Shown here: one piece after another, positions 36,240 through 44,762 of the stretch | Numbering within the stretch: position 1 is the stretch's first letter | Layout: each line of letters opens with the position of its first letter | Source: CAZCDS01 sp964497585 | GTDB lineage: Bacteria; Desulfobacterota; Desulfomonilia; Desulfomonilales; Desulfomonilaceae | Direction of reading: 5' to 3' | Length of the DNA stretch: 64,000 nt | Assembly (NCBI GenBank): GCA_964497585.1 | Contig: CAZCDS010000027.1 | Location: 1 to 64,000 of the forward strand | Position numbers and translations under genes: made by a program | The notes under the pieces: generated by a model | Seen by the model: the letters and a program-made list of their open reading frames with translations, nothing else | Told to the model about the DNA's origin: nothing | Databases searched by the model: none

Positions 36240-36689
36240 ATGATTGCTGCTGAAGAGACTGTCATTGAGGCCGTCAGGGCCATCTTGCCGATAGCGAGGC
36301 AGACCCTGCTCCAGGATGGTTCGCATCTTCCCACCGCCCTTCTTCACACGCTCGACGGCATCCTTCCGTACGTTCTTCCCTTTAAAGACGACGAACAGAA
36401 GAGGGCGCTCACGAAATACGTAAGGGAGCTAGCGCTGGAGAAACATGCGTACGCGGTGACGATGATAACCTGTGCACGAGTCATAGACTCGCGGACAGGT
36501 GAAGAGCAGGAGTCTCTGGTGCTCGCCACTTCCATTCAAGGAGGCCCGCCCCACGTCCTCACCCAGGGCTTCACACGCGGCCCGGACAGGCGGGTCGTCG
36601 CCTTCGCGGAGCCCGAGGAAGGCGATCACGCAGCGCTGCCTGGCCAAATGTTCATCATTCCCACCTGGGACGACGAAATAGGGCATTGA
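36240..36689 (+). CDS. Conserved-looking protein of unknown function
   Basis: A 149-residue acidic protein without signal peptide or membrane segments. The first 75 residues are helical (VIEAVRAILPIARQTLL, KRALTKYVRELALEKHAYAV), the rest is mixed with VLATSIQGGPPHVL and the end GQMFIIPTWDDEIG. Codon use and the ATG with AGG 8 bases upstream look genuine, and the third-position GC pattern fits coding. I do not recognise a family; no operon partner is adjacent. Confidence 0.6.
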   Translation: MIAAEETVIEAVRAILPIARQTLLQDGSHLPTALLHTLDGILPYVLPFKDDEQKRALTKYVRELALEKHAYAVTMITCARVIDSRTGEEQESLVLATSIQGGPPHVLTQGFTRGPDRRVVAFAEPEEGDHAALPGQMFIIPTWDDEIGH

Positions 36690-37136
36690 CCTGCGCAACC
36701 GCTGAAATGCACGAGCGAATCATCCCGCTGTCAGTCGGATAGTGCGGCCCGGTCGTTTGTCCACGAAAAGAACGACTGAAACTCCTCATCTGATGCCCCC
36801 GAACCTGGATGGCAAACACTTCTTTATTACAGAGAGGCCGAGGGGATTTTCCGGAAACCACTTTAACAAGGCGATCTCGGGCACCAATGCTCACGATCGG
36901 AATACTCGGTAGCCTGGTTCAAATCGCGTCAGCACGGATTTCATCAGGGATGACCGACGAAAACTTTAACCAGTACTTGGGCTTGCAAGCCGAACCGCGT
37001 CGGTATATAGAGTAACCACTCCGATATCGACCAGGAGTCGAAAACCGGCGTGAGCCGCTTGCCACGCTGTTAATTTTGGTTGTGTCCTTCGGTGGAACGC
37101 CCCCCCCGATGGACTTCAACGCCGCGAGGGTAGCTA
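36690..37136. other. Intergenic, promoter region of the envelope cluster
   Basis: About 450 bases without a gene before the Trm112-like gene. Only short frames without ribosome binding sites are present. The promoter of the rightward cluster must be here. Confidence 0.4.
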
Positions 37137-37337
37137 ATGGCTGTCAACCGAAAGCTGCTGGAAATCCTTGTTTGTCCCAAGTGCAAGGGAGATCTCGTGC
37201 TGACCAAGAGCGAAGACCATCTCATCTGCGAAAGGTGTCGCGTGAAATACCCGGTCAGAGACGACATCCCGATCATGCTCATTGAAGAGGCGATACCTCT
37301 GGATGAGGAGAGTCCCGCCGATGAAGAGGGATCATGA
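37137..37337 (+). CDS. Trm112/YcaR-family small zinc protein
   Basis: A 66-residue protein of the Trm112 family: RKLLEILVCPKCKGDL and LICERCRVKYPVRDDIPIML give the CPxC and CxxC zinc ligands and the conserved YPVRDDIPIML strand. In bacteria such proteins (YcaR in E. coli) often lie in lipopolysaccharide gene clusters; in eukaryotes and archaea Trm112 stabilises methyltransferases. Here it begins a run of envelope genes and its stop codon touches the next possible start (37338). GAGGG upstream supports the ATG. Confidence 0.92.
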   Translation: MAVNRKLLEILVCPKCKGDLVLTKSEDHLICERCRVKYPVRDDIPIMLIEEAIPLDEESPADEEGS

Positions 37338-37421
37338 ATGGCCCCACCGCACGGGTCATCGCCTTCTTTCAGGTCAAGATCTTACGTGATCTCCAAAGCA
37401 GCTCAATCAGGGGGAACTGAC

Positions 37422-38423
37422 ATGGACTCGACGATCTCCAAAGGGAAAAATGATTCAAAACTCGGCATCTGCCTCGAGTACGTCGTCTATCTCTTCTTCC
37501 GGCTCGTCGAAGAGGCCATCTGTCTCATCCCAGGACATCGACGGGCACTGACCTTCGGTCGTTTCTGCGGCCGGTTGATGTTCGGCCTGGCCCGGGAGCG
37601 CCGGGACGTAGCCGTCGGGAATCTCACTATTGCGTTTGGGGAGGAGCGGCCTCCGGAAGAGATCCGGCTCCTTGCCCGCAGGAACTTTGAACACTTGGGG
37701 ATGCTCGCGGTCGAATTCTTCAGGCTGAGACGGTGGAGCCATGATGAGCTCGCGGAACGACTCCTGATAGAGGGAAGCGAAAGCTTCAATCAGGCCTGGG
37801 CTCCGGGAAAGAAGGGCGTGTTCCTGGTCACCGCCCACATCGGGAGCTTCGAAGTTCTTGCCGCTGTGAGTCGGTTCCTGGGCATCAGAGGGAATCTTGT
37901 GGTAACAGGAGTACCCAACAGATTCGTCAACAGGCGAATGATCTTTAACCGGGGAGGACACGAGAGCGGACTCACGACGCTTCCTCACCGGGGTATTGTT
38001 CACCGGTGCATCCAGGCGTTACGGTCGGGAGAAATGGTGGTCGTGCTCGCGGATCAGCGGGGTGACGACACGAGGCCGATCTGGGTCGATTTCTTCGGGC
38101 GAAAGGTCCTGGCCAATGGTGTCTTCGCCCGATTTGCCGTGGAGGGGAATGCCCCTGTAATTCCCGTTATGGGACTTCGTCTCGATGACGGGCGTTATGT
38201 TTGCGAGTTCGGAGAGGAGATACCCATCGAGGTAAGTGGGGACTTGGAGCGCGATATGGCTGCTGTCTCGCAGCGCTTTCACAATATCTTTGAAAAGTGG
38301 TTGAGCGAGCACCCGGAGCAGGGATTCTGGATGCACAGAAAGTTCGGACGCAAGCGCAAGGCTCGAGCGGAAGCAGAGGCCCCGCTCGTGAGCGCACCCA
38401 CGCGGGTCCAATATGAAGTCTGA
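37422..38423 (+). CDS. Lysophospholipid/lipid A acyltransferase (LpxL/HtrB-like)
   Basis: A 333-residue inner-membrane acyltransferase of the LpxL family, which adds late acyl chains to lipid A precursors. Motifs are ARRNFEHLGMLAVEFFR, the catalytic H-X4-E in VTAHIGSFEV, MVVVLADQRG and GNAPVIPVMGLRLDDGRY. The hydrophobic region near residues 20-35 may sit at the membrane. ATG 37422 with GGGGGAAC is chosen; ATG 37338, directly after the Trm112 stop and preceded by GAGGG, is a real alternative that would add 28 residues. The 3' end overlaps waaF by 11 bases, indicating translational coupling. Confidence 0.9.
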   Translation: MDSTISKGKNDSKLGICLEYVVYLFFRLVEEAICLIPGHRRALTFGRFCGRLMFGLARERRDVAVGNLTIAFGEERPPEEIRLLARRNFEHLGMLAVEFFRLRRWSHDELAERLLIEGSESFNQAWAPGKKGVFLVTAHIGSFEVLAAVSRFLGIRGNLVVTGVPNRFVNRRMIFNRGGHESGLTTLPHRGIVHRCIQALRSGEMVVVLADQRGDDTRPIWVDFFGRKVLANGVFARFAVEGNAPVIPVMGLRLDDGRYVCEFGEEIPIEVSGDLERDMAAVSQRFHNIFEKWLSEHPEQGFWMHRKFGRKRKARAEAEAPLVSAPTRVQYEV

Positions 38424-39519
38424 CCGATTCGGGCTTGAGATCCCCACGCGAATCGTTTTGAGGGGCACAAACTGGGTCGGCGATACCATCATCAGTCTGC
38501 CGGCTGCGAGGGAAATGCGCCGGATCTTTCCGGCCTCCACTCTCACCTTCTGGGGGCCGGAGGGCCTCACGGGTCTTGTCAAGGCTGCCGGCATAGCTGA
38601 CGACTTCATCTCCTTTGACGGCAGTCATGGCGGCCCAACGAGGAGAGCGTTCGGCATGAGCAGGCGGCTGGCGGCCGAACGTTTCGACCTTGCGGTTCTC
38701 TTTCAGAATGCTTTTGAAAGTGCGTTTACTGCTTGGCTGGCCCGCGTTCCCCTGAGAGCAGGGTATGCTACGGACATGCGAGGGCCTTTGCTGAACGTGA
38801 AGGTTCCTCTGCAACCGGAAATCAAGACCGTTCATCAGGTCTACTATTACCTGGCATTGACCGATCATCTGGAAGAGCGCTTCTACGAACGGCCAAGCAT
38901 GCGTACCGGGGTTCCCGACTGCTCGATCCTGCTGACCGGTGACACGCTCAAGAGAGCCCGAGACCTTATGGTTGCCGAAGGAATTCGCACGGACCGGCCC
39001 ATATTTGTGCTCTGTCCCGGATCGGTGAACTCTGAGGCCAAGAGGTGGCCGACTGATTATTTTGCCCAACTCGCCGAGCTCCTGGTTGAAAGAACGGACG
39101 GGGAGATAGTGTTCCTCGGCGCTCCAGGTGAGGCCGACCTGATCGAGGAAGTCCTTGGACTGATGCGGAACCTGCGAGCCGCCAACCTAGCAGGGAAGGC
39201 CGACATGGTCTCGTCAATGGCAATGATGCACCTGTCTCGGGCTGTGATCTCCAACGACACAGGCAGCGCTCATCTGGCGGCCGCGGCATCCGCGAGGGTG
39301 TTAACGATCTTCGGTCCGACTTCGGCCGGCGCGACCGCTCCCTTCAGCCCTCGCGCCCATGTGATTGAGGGTTCTGCTCCCTGTGCTCCGTGCCGTTACT
39401 ACCGCTGCCCGGAGCCGGATCACCCGTGCATGAGGAGCATCGAGCCCGAATCGGTGCTCAGAGAAGTCCAGGCGATTCTGGCCGGTGAAAAAGGGTCCAG
39501 CCTCCCGGTCGATCCATAA
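38413..39519 (+). CDS. waaF: Lipopolysaccharide heptosyltransferase II
   Basis: A 368-residue GT9 glycosyltransferase that adds the second heptose to the inner core. The start RIVLRGTNWVGDTIISLPA, then LAVLFQNAFESAF, LCPGSVNSEAKRWP for the nucleotide-sugar phosphate, and ISNDTGSAHLAAA with TIFGPTSAGATAP are the hallmarks. The C-terminal CAPCRYYRCPEPDHPCM stretch is usual for WaaF of this group of bacteria. It overlaps the acyltransferase gene by 11 bases. Presence of WaaF predicts a heptose-containing core. Confidence 0.95.
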   Translation: MKSDRFGLEIPTRIVLRGTNWVGDTIISLPAAREMRRIFPASTLTFWGPEGLTGLVKAAGIADDFISFDGSHGGPTRRAFGMSRRLAAERFDLAVLFQNAFESAFTAWLARVPLRAGYATDMRGPLLNVKVPLQPEIKTVHQVYYYLALTDHLEERFYERPSMRTGVPDCSILLTGDTLKRARDLMVAEGIRTDRPIFVLCPGSVNSEAKRWPTDYFAQLAELLVERTDGEIVFLGAPGEADLIEEVLGLMRNLRAANLAGKADMVSSMAMMHLSRAVISNDTGSAHLAAAASARVLTIFGPTSAGATAPFSPRAHVIEGSAPCAPCRYYRCPEPDHPCMRSIEPESVLREVQAILAGEKGSSLPVDP

Positions 39520-39562
39520 CGGATTCATTTCGCGGCAGGCATCTGCTACCCTGTCAAAGATC

Positions 39563-41395
39563 ATGTCTACTCAGGCCGCGCCTTTCATCAGCGTCATCAT
39601 TCCAACTTTCAACAGACTCGAACTTTTGAAAGAGACCGTGGATTCCGTCCGTGGCCAGTCTTATCGGGACTTCGAAATCATCGTGGTCAATGATGGGTGC
39701 ACAGACGGTACCGAGGATTGGTTGGACGCGCAAAAGGACCTCCGACACCTTGACCAAAGGAACAGCGGGATCGCTGCCTCACGAAACAATGGCGCGGCCG
39801 TTGCCAAAGGAACATGGCTGGCATTCCTCGATCACGATGACCTTTGGGCGCGGGAGAAGCTGCAGATCCAAGCGGATTTTGTGAAAGAAAACCCGGATGT
39901 AGGCCTCGTGGCGGCCAAGCACGTACGCATCGGAAAAAAGTACGAAAAGACCCAAAGAAACCAATGGATAAAAGGCGACCTGCTCGTCAAAGCCTTTTCC
40001 GAGAGCTTCATTCACACCTCTTCGGTGCTGATACGGAACGATGTCTTTGAGGAGGTTCACGGATTTCCTACAGTTTACCGCTTTGCCGACGAATTTGACG
40101 TCTGGTTGAAGATAGCCGCCGCTCATCCCATCGCATACGTTGACGATACCCTGGTGTTCATCCGTTTCTACGAGTCGAACACGAGCCATGACCGGATCGG
40201 CGTCCGTTCAGACACGTACGACATACTCCTCAGGAACTACGATCCCGCACGTATCCCCAGACGCGTCTTTCTCAGGACCATGTCCGACCATGACATCTCC
40301 TTTGGCCGGGCGTACCTCGGAGTTGGAGACCGAGATGAAGCGTTGCGATGGTTCCGGCGCTCGGTTGAGCGGACGCCGTGGCGCATGAGAAGCTGGCGTT
40401 ACTATCTCCGGTACCTGTTGGCCGGGGCGCTGACGCGTTGTCTTGACAGGAACCGCGACAAGCCGATCGATAATCGCTGTCGCTTCAAAGAAGCAGCAAC
40501 CGACGAACTGAAGAGCTACTCTTCAGCCGAGATCGATCCCCAGGCGGCTCGGATCCTGGAAAGGGACGCCCGGGACCTGCCGGAATTCTTCCGTTTGGCC
40601 CTCGAGGAACACCGAAAGATCCTCGCTGGCGAAGGGCGAGGAATCCGGAAAGACGCCCGTGAAAGCGCAATCACTATCGTTGAAATTCCCGGATTTCCCG
40701 CGGTCTGTGTCAAAGAGTTCCGATGGCGGGGGACGCTTCATGCTCTCAAGGGCCTCTTTCGGACCACCCAGGGGCTGAGAAGCTTCGGAAACGGGCGGCG
40801 GCTCAGTGAGGAGGGAATCGGGACCGCATATCCGCTTGCCCTGATCAGGCGCCAAACCTGGGGTCTGGTGAGCAATGAATGGGTGATGATGGAGGTGATC
40901 CCCGGAGCCCTGGAACTTGACCGGTACATCCTCAAGATGATTGAGGCCCCGTGGACAATGGAACAAAGAAGGGCCTTCGTTAGGGAGTTCGGCCGCTTCC
41001 TGGGATTGCTTCACGCGAGGTGCATCTTCCATGCGGACCTGAAGACCTGCAACATTCTCGTCTCGGTTCAGGGGTCGAGCACCCGGGGCCCATCTCGGTT
41101 CCGTTCGGGGCGATCCGTCTCCTTTGATCTGCTCGACTACGATGCGGTGAGTTTCGAGACTGAACTCCCTTTGCGAAAACGGATCAGGAATCTCGTTCAG
41201 ATCTTCCTCTCGACACCCGCGGCGATCGGACCTGGCGACAGGATGCGCTTCCTGCGGGCATACGCCGCGGCCGCGGGTCTCCGCCGAAGAGAGGCCCGTG
41301 AGTTGGCCGTGAGTGTCCTCGAGGAAGCCCAGGGGAAGAAGATACTCTACGTCGGCTTCGATGGAGATGTCACCGAAAAGTGGGAGCCGGCATGA
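39563..41395 (+). CDS. Family 2 glycosyltransferase fused to WaaP-like lipopolysaccharide kinase
   Basis: A 610-residue fusion. Residues 1-300 are a GT2 glycosyltransferase: FISVIIPTFNRLELL, FEIIVVNDGCTDGTEDW, SRNNGAAVAKGTWLAFLDHDD with the DxD-type metal site, and FADEFDVWLK with the catalytic Asp region. Residues about 345-600 are a protein-kinase-like domain of the lipopolysaccharide kinase (WaaP/Kdo kinase) kind: VCVKEFRWRG with the ATP Lys, HARCIFHADLKTCNIL with the catalytic Asp and Asn, and DLLDYDAV with the metal Asp. It could add a sugar to the core and phosphorylate core heptose. ATG 39563 begins at the GT2 domain, although its ribosome binding site is weak; a GTG at 39485 inside waaF is possible. 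Fourth gene of the envelope run. Confidence 0.9.
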   Translation: MSTQAAPFISVIIPTFNRLELLKETVDSVRGQSYRDFEIIVVNDGCTDGTEDWLDAQKDLRHLDQRNSGIAASRNNGAAVAKGTWLAFLDHDDLWAREKLQIQADFVKENPDVGLVAAKHVRIGKKYEKTQRNQWIKGDLLVKAFSESFIHTSSVLIRNDVFEEVHGFPTVYRFADEFDVWLKIAAAHPIAYVDDTLVFIRFYESNTSHDRIGVRSDTYDILLRNYDPARIPRRVFLRTMSDHDISFGRAYLGVGDRDEALRWFRRSVERTPWRMRSWRYYLRYLLAGALTRCLDRNRDKPIDNRCRFKEAATDELKSYSSAEIDPQAARILERDARDLPEFFRLALEEHRKILAGEGRGIRKDARESAITIVEIPGFPAVCVKEFRWRGTLHALKGLFRTTQGLRSFGNGRRLSEEGIGTAYPLALIRRQTWGLVSNEWVMMEVIPGALELDRYILKMIEAPWTMEQRRAFVREFGRFLGLLHARCIFHADLKTCNILVSVQGSSTRGPSRFRSGRSVSFDLLDYDAVSFETELPLRKRIRNLVQIFLSTPAAIGPGDRMRFLRAYAAAAGLRRREARELAVSVLEEAQGKKILYVGFDGDVTEKWEPA

Positions 41396-42617
41396 ACTCC
41401 ATTCTGCGAACGGAGAATCTCGTTACCATGCCGGTTTCCCGGAAGCATCGGCATACGAGTCGGGTGAGTCGTTCGAAGAGTTCCGGCCGGTCCCGCGCCG
41501 CAGCGAGCAGCGCCTCGTCGATGCGGTAGGTTGCGTCCTGTGCAAAGTCGTACGCGGGATCGACCATTCTCGGATCTGAGATGAGGCTCATCACCGTCTC
41601 ATCGGTGGAGCGAGCAAGACTAACGGCCACAGCCGCGGATTCGTGCATAACGCTGCGTATGGTTCCCGCGCGGGCTTCACCGTCTCCTGTCAATGCCAGG
41701 AGCAGGGGGTGGGTGGAATATCTCTTGAACGCATCGTTAAGCATAAAGTGAACCGAGGCCTCGAAGAGGGTGTGACGATTTCGGAGAAGATTCTTGTTTT
41801 TCTCAACGGCCTTTCTGATACCGCCTGCAACGAGAACGCGTCGCAAGATTCTAAGGACGGATACGGGGACGGCTTTCGCGTGGTACGGTTGGGTCAGATC
41901 CTGGAGATAGTGCATGGCCCAGGCCGTGAAACGCCATCCCCAATAGTCTATTTCATGGGCGAAGGCAAGCTGACCCAACGCGAAGAATAGCCGGATTCGC
42001 TCTTCCATGAAGCTTTTTTTGAGCTGCGGGTGAAGCCGAAGCAGGACCGGGTTCTCGTAATAGAAGGCCATGTGGAAGGGCGCCTGCGAGCTTATCCCCG
42101 TATCGGTCCCGAAGGGTAGGGGGCCGTATCCGTAATCCTCTCTCAGAAAGAGAGCCTGATCCATTCCCCAGTCCGGCTCGTCCGCGTACGTACAGAGGAT
42201 CTCCGTCGGGGAGATGACGCTGCTGATATCCGTGGGCACGTATGCACCGGCCGGCGGTCCCAAGCGAGAAGGATCATGGCCGGTGGCGGACGAGACATCT
42301 TCCCGACCGATCACCGTGACGTATTCGATCCTGTGCAGGGGGTTGAGCCGCAAAGCTTCAAAGAATGCCTGATGGGTCGTGATCTCAGGGGGAGGGGGGC
42401 TCTGGGGAGCTGAGTTCCCTGCCTTGGCTGCAAGCAGGTTCCAATACCATGTGATGATCACCTGAACGGTCCGGGCTACAACCGACAGGAAGTCCTCAAG
42501 CGTGATCACCGGCGCGTTAGTCTCCAAGAGGGGCGACCGCAATGTTCGCAAGGCAGGCCGTGTCAACAGCGCGTGAGTGTTCCAGGAGAGAATCCGGTTC
42601 AAGTTGTCGCTCGTCAT
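41370..42617 (-). CDS. Zinc-dependent phospholipase C / S1-P1 nuclease-like protein
   Basis: A 415-residue protein of the zinc-phospholipase C fold. Ligand-like residues appear in family order: W12 and H15 in SWNTHALL, Asp in DEPDWGMD, His in FAHEIDYWGW, then HYLQDLTQPYHA with the H-X3-D and following His, and RHTLFEASVH with H-X3-E. In secreted phospholipase C the Trp is the mature N-terminus and its amino group binds zinc. Here eleven residues (MTSDNLNRILS) precede it and no signal peptide is seen, so it may be cytoplasmic or processed in an unusual way. A Pro-rich insertion lies near 70-80. The gene overlaps the GT2-WaaP gene tail to tail by 26 bases. Substrate unknown. Confidence 0.75.
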   Translation of the reverse strand: MTSDNLNRILSWNTHALLTRPALRTLRSPLLETNAPVITLEDFLSVVARTVQVIITWYWNLLAAKAGNSAPQSPPPPEITTHQAFFEALRLNPLHRIEYVTVIGREDVSSATGHDPSRLGPPAGAYVPTDISSVISPTEILCTYADEPDWGMDQALFLREDYGYGPLPFGTDTGISSQAPFHMAFYYENPVLLRLHPQLKKSFMEERIRLFFALGQLAFAHEIDYWGWRFTAWAMHYLQDLTQPYHAKAVPVSVLRILRRVLVAGGIRKAVEKNKNLLRNRHTLFEASVHFMLNDAFKRYSTHPLLLALTGDGEARAGTIRSVMHESAAVAVSLARSTDETVMSLISDPRMVDPAYDFAQDATYRIDEALLAAARDRPELFERLTRLVCRCFRETGMVTRFSVRRMEFMPAPTFR

Positions 42618-42668
42618 GAGGCCGACCTCACGCGGATGCCGCAGGCACTCTTCGCCGGGGCCAGTGTC

Positions 42669-43760
42669 TCAGCGCATCGCTTTGTCAAGATACTCGCCCA
42701 ATGCCTGGTCTGATTCCATGCGGATTTCCAGCGATCGTTCCCAGACGTATGGAGACTCCATGCAGAGGTAGATCCGCGCGTCGCGCGCACATCCTCTTAT
42801 CATGTCGGCTATGGCTCTATAGACTGCCACGCGGCGCTCGGCCTGAAGTCTGCTCTTGCCGTCGCGACCGCGAAGAAAGCCATCGTGGAAATAGGGCACC
42901 GGGCCAAACCGGGAGCTGACGGTCTCTTTGAGTTCCGGAACGAAACGGAGTACCCCGAGAGAAATCCACGCGATCGACGCAGGGTCCACGGCCGAAAAGA
43001 TTTCGCGCACCGTCTCCGAATACTCCTTTTCCCAGCCGGGCATGGCAATGATGGGATCGAAATGGAAGCCGATACGATAGCCCGCGGCCTGAGCCCGCGC
43101 CGCAGCTCCGATTCTCCCGCTGACGCTGGTCGCCCGGTACTCTTCCGTGCGGCCAATTCTCCTCGAATTCACCGAAAAACTCAACACCACCCGCCCCTTC
43201 GGATCGAGGTCAAGGAGCGGATCCACGAAATCGGTCTTGGTCTTCAACTCAAGTGACGCGTTGGGACGGTCGGCGACGAAGGTGACCAGATCGGAAGCTA
43301 AGCCGGTCAAATGATCCAGTGCAAGGGAATCGGTAAACTCACCGGTGCAGAACCGGTGGAATTTCGATCGATCGGAGTCGAGCAGGCCGCGCAGCTCGTT
43401 CATGAGGTAATCCCTGTTCACGAAAACCTCAAGCACCGGTCTGTTGAAATAGACCTGGAGAGCGCAATAGCGGCAATCCATCGGACATCCCTGGCCGATG
43501 TGGATAATCTGCAGGCCGCAGCAGACGTATTCCGGCGTTCCGGGACACGGCTTGACAAAAGCTCCCTTGTGCTTTGTGAGCCTGAGGATCTTCTTGCCCC
43601 GTTTGAACGGATCGGGTTGTAGGAGCAGGCGGCTGCTCGCTGCATCCATCTCCGGGCCAGTAACAACCCGCGCATTCCCGATGCGGCCGAGAACCTGACG
43701 GGTAAGCGGCTCTTCGAGGGCCTCTTCATCCACCCAAACTTCGTCGAAGCGGAATGTCAT
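42669..43760 (-). CDS. Spore photoproduct lyase-like radical SAM protein
   Basis: A 363-residue radical SAM protein of the SplB-like family. The cluster motif is CPMDCRYC (CX3CX2C) near residues 90-97, preceded by IIHIGQG and followed by ALQVYFNRPVLEVFVN. ELKTKTDFVDPLL, VVLSFSVNS, GYRIGFHFDPII and YLCMESPYVWE are the usual later blocks. In Bacillus the enzyme repairs UV-made spore photoproduct; in non-sporulating anaerobes the role of relatives is unsettled. ATG 43760 is chosen over 43808. It lies 51 bases after the ParB-like gene on the same strand. Confidence 0.88.
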   Translation of the reverse strand: MTFRFDEVWVDEEALEEPLTRQVLGRIGNARVVTGPEMDAASSRLLLQPDPFKRGKKILRLTKHKGAFVKPCPGTPEYVCCGLQIIHIGQGCPMDCRYCALQVYFNRPVLEVFVNRDYLMNELRGLLDSDRSKFHRFCTGEFTDSLALDHLTGLASDLVTFVADRPNASLELKTKTDFVDPLLDLDPKGRVVLSFSVNSRRIGRTEEYRATSVSGRIGAAARAQAAGYRIGFHFDPIIAMPGWEKEYSETVREIFSAVDPASIAWISLGVLRFVPELKETVSSRFGPVPYFHDGFLRGRDGKSRLQAERRVAVYRAIADMIRGCARDARIYLCMESPYVWERSLEIRMESDQALGEYLDKAMR

Positions 43761-43811
43761 GTGCGCTATTCTTCTCGAAACGGGGTCTTGCGAACAGATC
43801 GGGTACATATA

Positions 43812-44762
43812 TCATCCGAGCAATTTCCGAATCGCTTCTACCACTCTTTCCGTCTTTTCCCATGAGCTGACGTCGATTTCCACCGACACACTTTCATCCT
43901 CAAAGTCAGGCGAAGGTCGGACGAAGATTCTCTCGCCCGTGTCCAGCCCTCTGTGCCAGGAGCGGAACGCTCTCATCTTCTCGCTCAGTTCCGGGAACTT
44001 CCATCTTCGCACGAGTTCCCGCAGTGCGTTGGCTTTACTCGGCAGATCAAGCCCCTCATCTTCCAGGATTGTCTTCACCTCCTCGCTCCGGATCAACTCA
44101 AGAAGGCTTCTGCCGCGCAGCACAGACAGATCGAAGAGATGGCCTACAACTTCGCCGGTCTTGTTCGCGTTAAGTCGCAGGTTCTGGGTCAGCCCAAACA
44201 GGGCAAGACGCTCGGCCGGCGTGACGCGGGTTAGAATTACGGCTGATCTCATGGTGATCTTTCCCAGTGCCAGGGCCTCAAGGATCTGGTCTTCGAGTCC
44301 TCCGACCGCCCTGAATCGCTCAAGCCGGGGTCCTCTCGGGGGGATGCCGAGGGCCGGGAGAAAGTCCTTCGCCACCGTCTCCAGGGTATACAGTTCCATG
44401 AGCCGCCGGACAACGACGGCCGTTAACGCGGAATCAAAGGTCCTGTGTCCGAAGTTGTCCCAAAAGGCTGGAATGAAGGCCTCCTGCGCGGGAACAGTCT
44501 CCGGGATGACACGGGCCTCGATCTCTGACATCCCGGCCGCTACCGCGGCACGGAGCCTCCTACGTCCCAGAACGGGTATAGGCCTCGAGCCCGGCCTCTC
44601 CTGAAGGTAGGGCGGATTGAGAATCCCCACTTCCTTGACGGACCTCAGCAACAGCTCTCTGTCGTCATAGCAGGGAAAGTAGTACGTTCTGTCCTCGAGA
44701 TCCGCTTGAGCAGGATCAATACGAACGGCTTTCGTAGGATTCAGCCAGCTCAAGGTAGTCAT
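43812..44762 (-). CDS. ParB/RepB-type domain protein, likely non-segregation
   Basis: A 316-residue protein with a ParB N-terminal domain at about 35-110 (SVKEVGILNPPYLQER, IPVLGRRRLRAAVAAG, IEARVIPE). The GERR/GHRR-type motif of true ParB is here GRRRLRAA. A helix-turn-helix-like middle part follows (LTAVVVRRLMELYTLETVAKDFLPALGI, GKITMRSAVILTRV). There is no ParA neighbour; instead it is just upstream of the SPL-like gene and overlaps the 3' end of a glycosyltransferase gene. ParB-fold proteins beside SPL-like radical SAM genes may form a nucleic-acid-related pair, but no function is proven. GAGG before the ATG supports the start. Confidence 0.8.
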   Translation of the reverse strand: MTTLSWLNPTKAVRIDPAQADLEDRTYYFPCYDDRELLLRSVKEVGILNPPYLQERPGSRPIPVLGRRRLRAAVAAGMSEIEARVIPETVPAQEAFIPAFWDNFGHRTFDSALTAVVVRRLMELYTLETVAKDFLPALGIPPRGPRLERFRAVGGLEDQILEALALGKITMRSAVILTRVTPAERLALFGLTQNLRLNANKTGEVVGHLFDLSVLRGRSLLELIRSEEVKTILEDEGLDLPSKANALRELVRRWKFPELSEKMRAFRSWHRGLDTGERIFVRPSPDFEDESVSVEIDVSSWEKTERVVEAIRKLLG

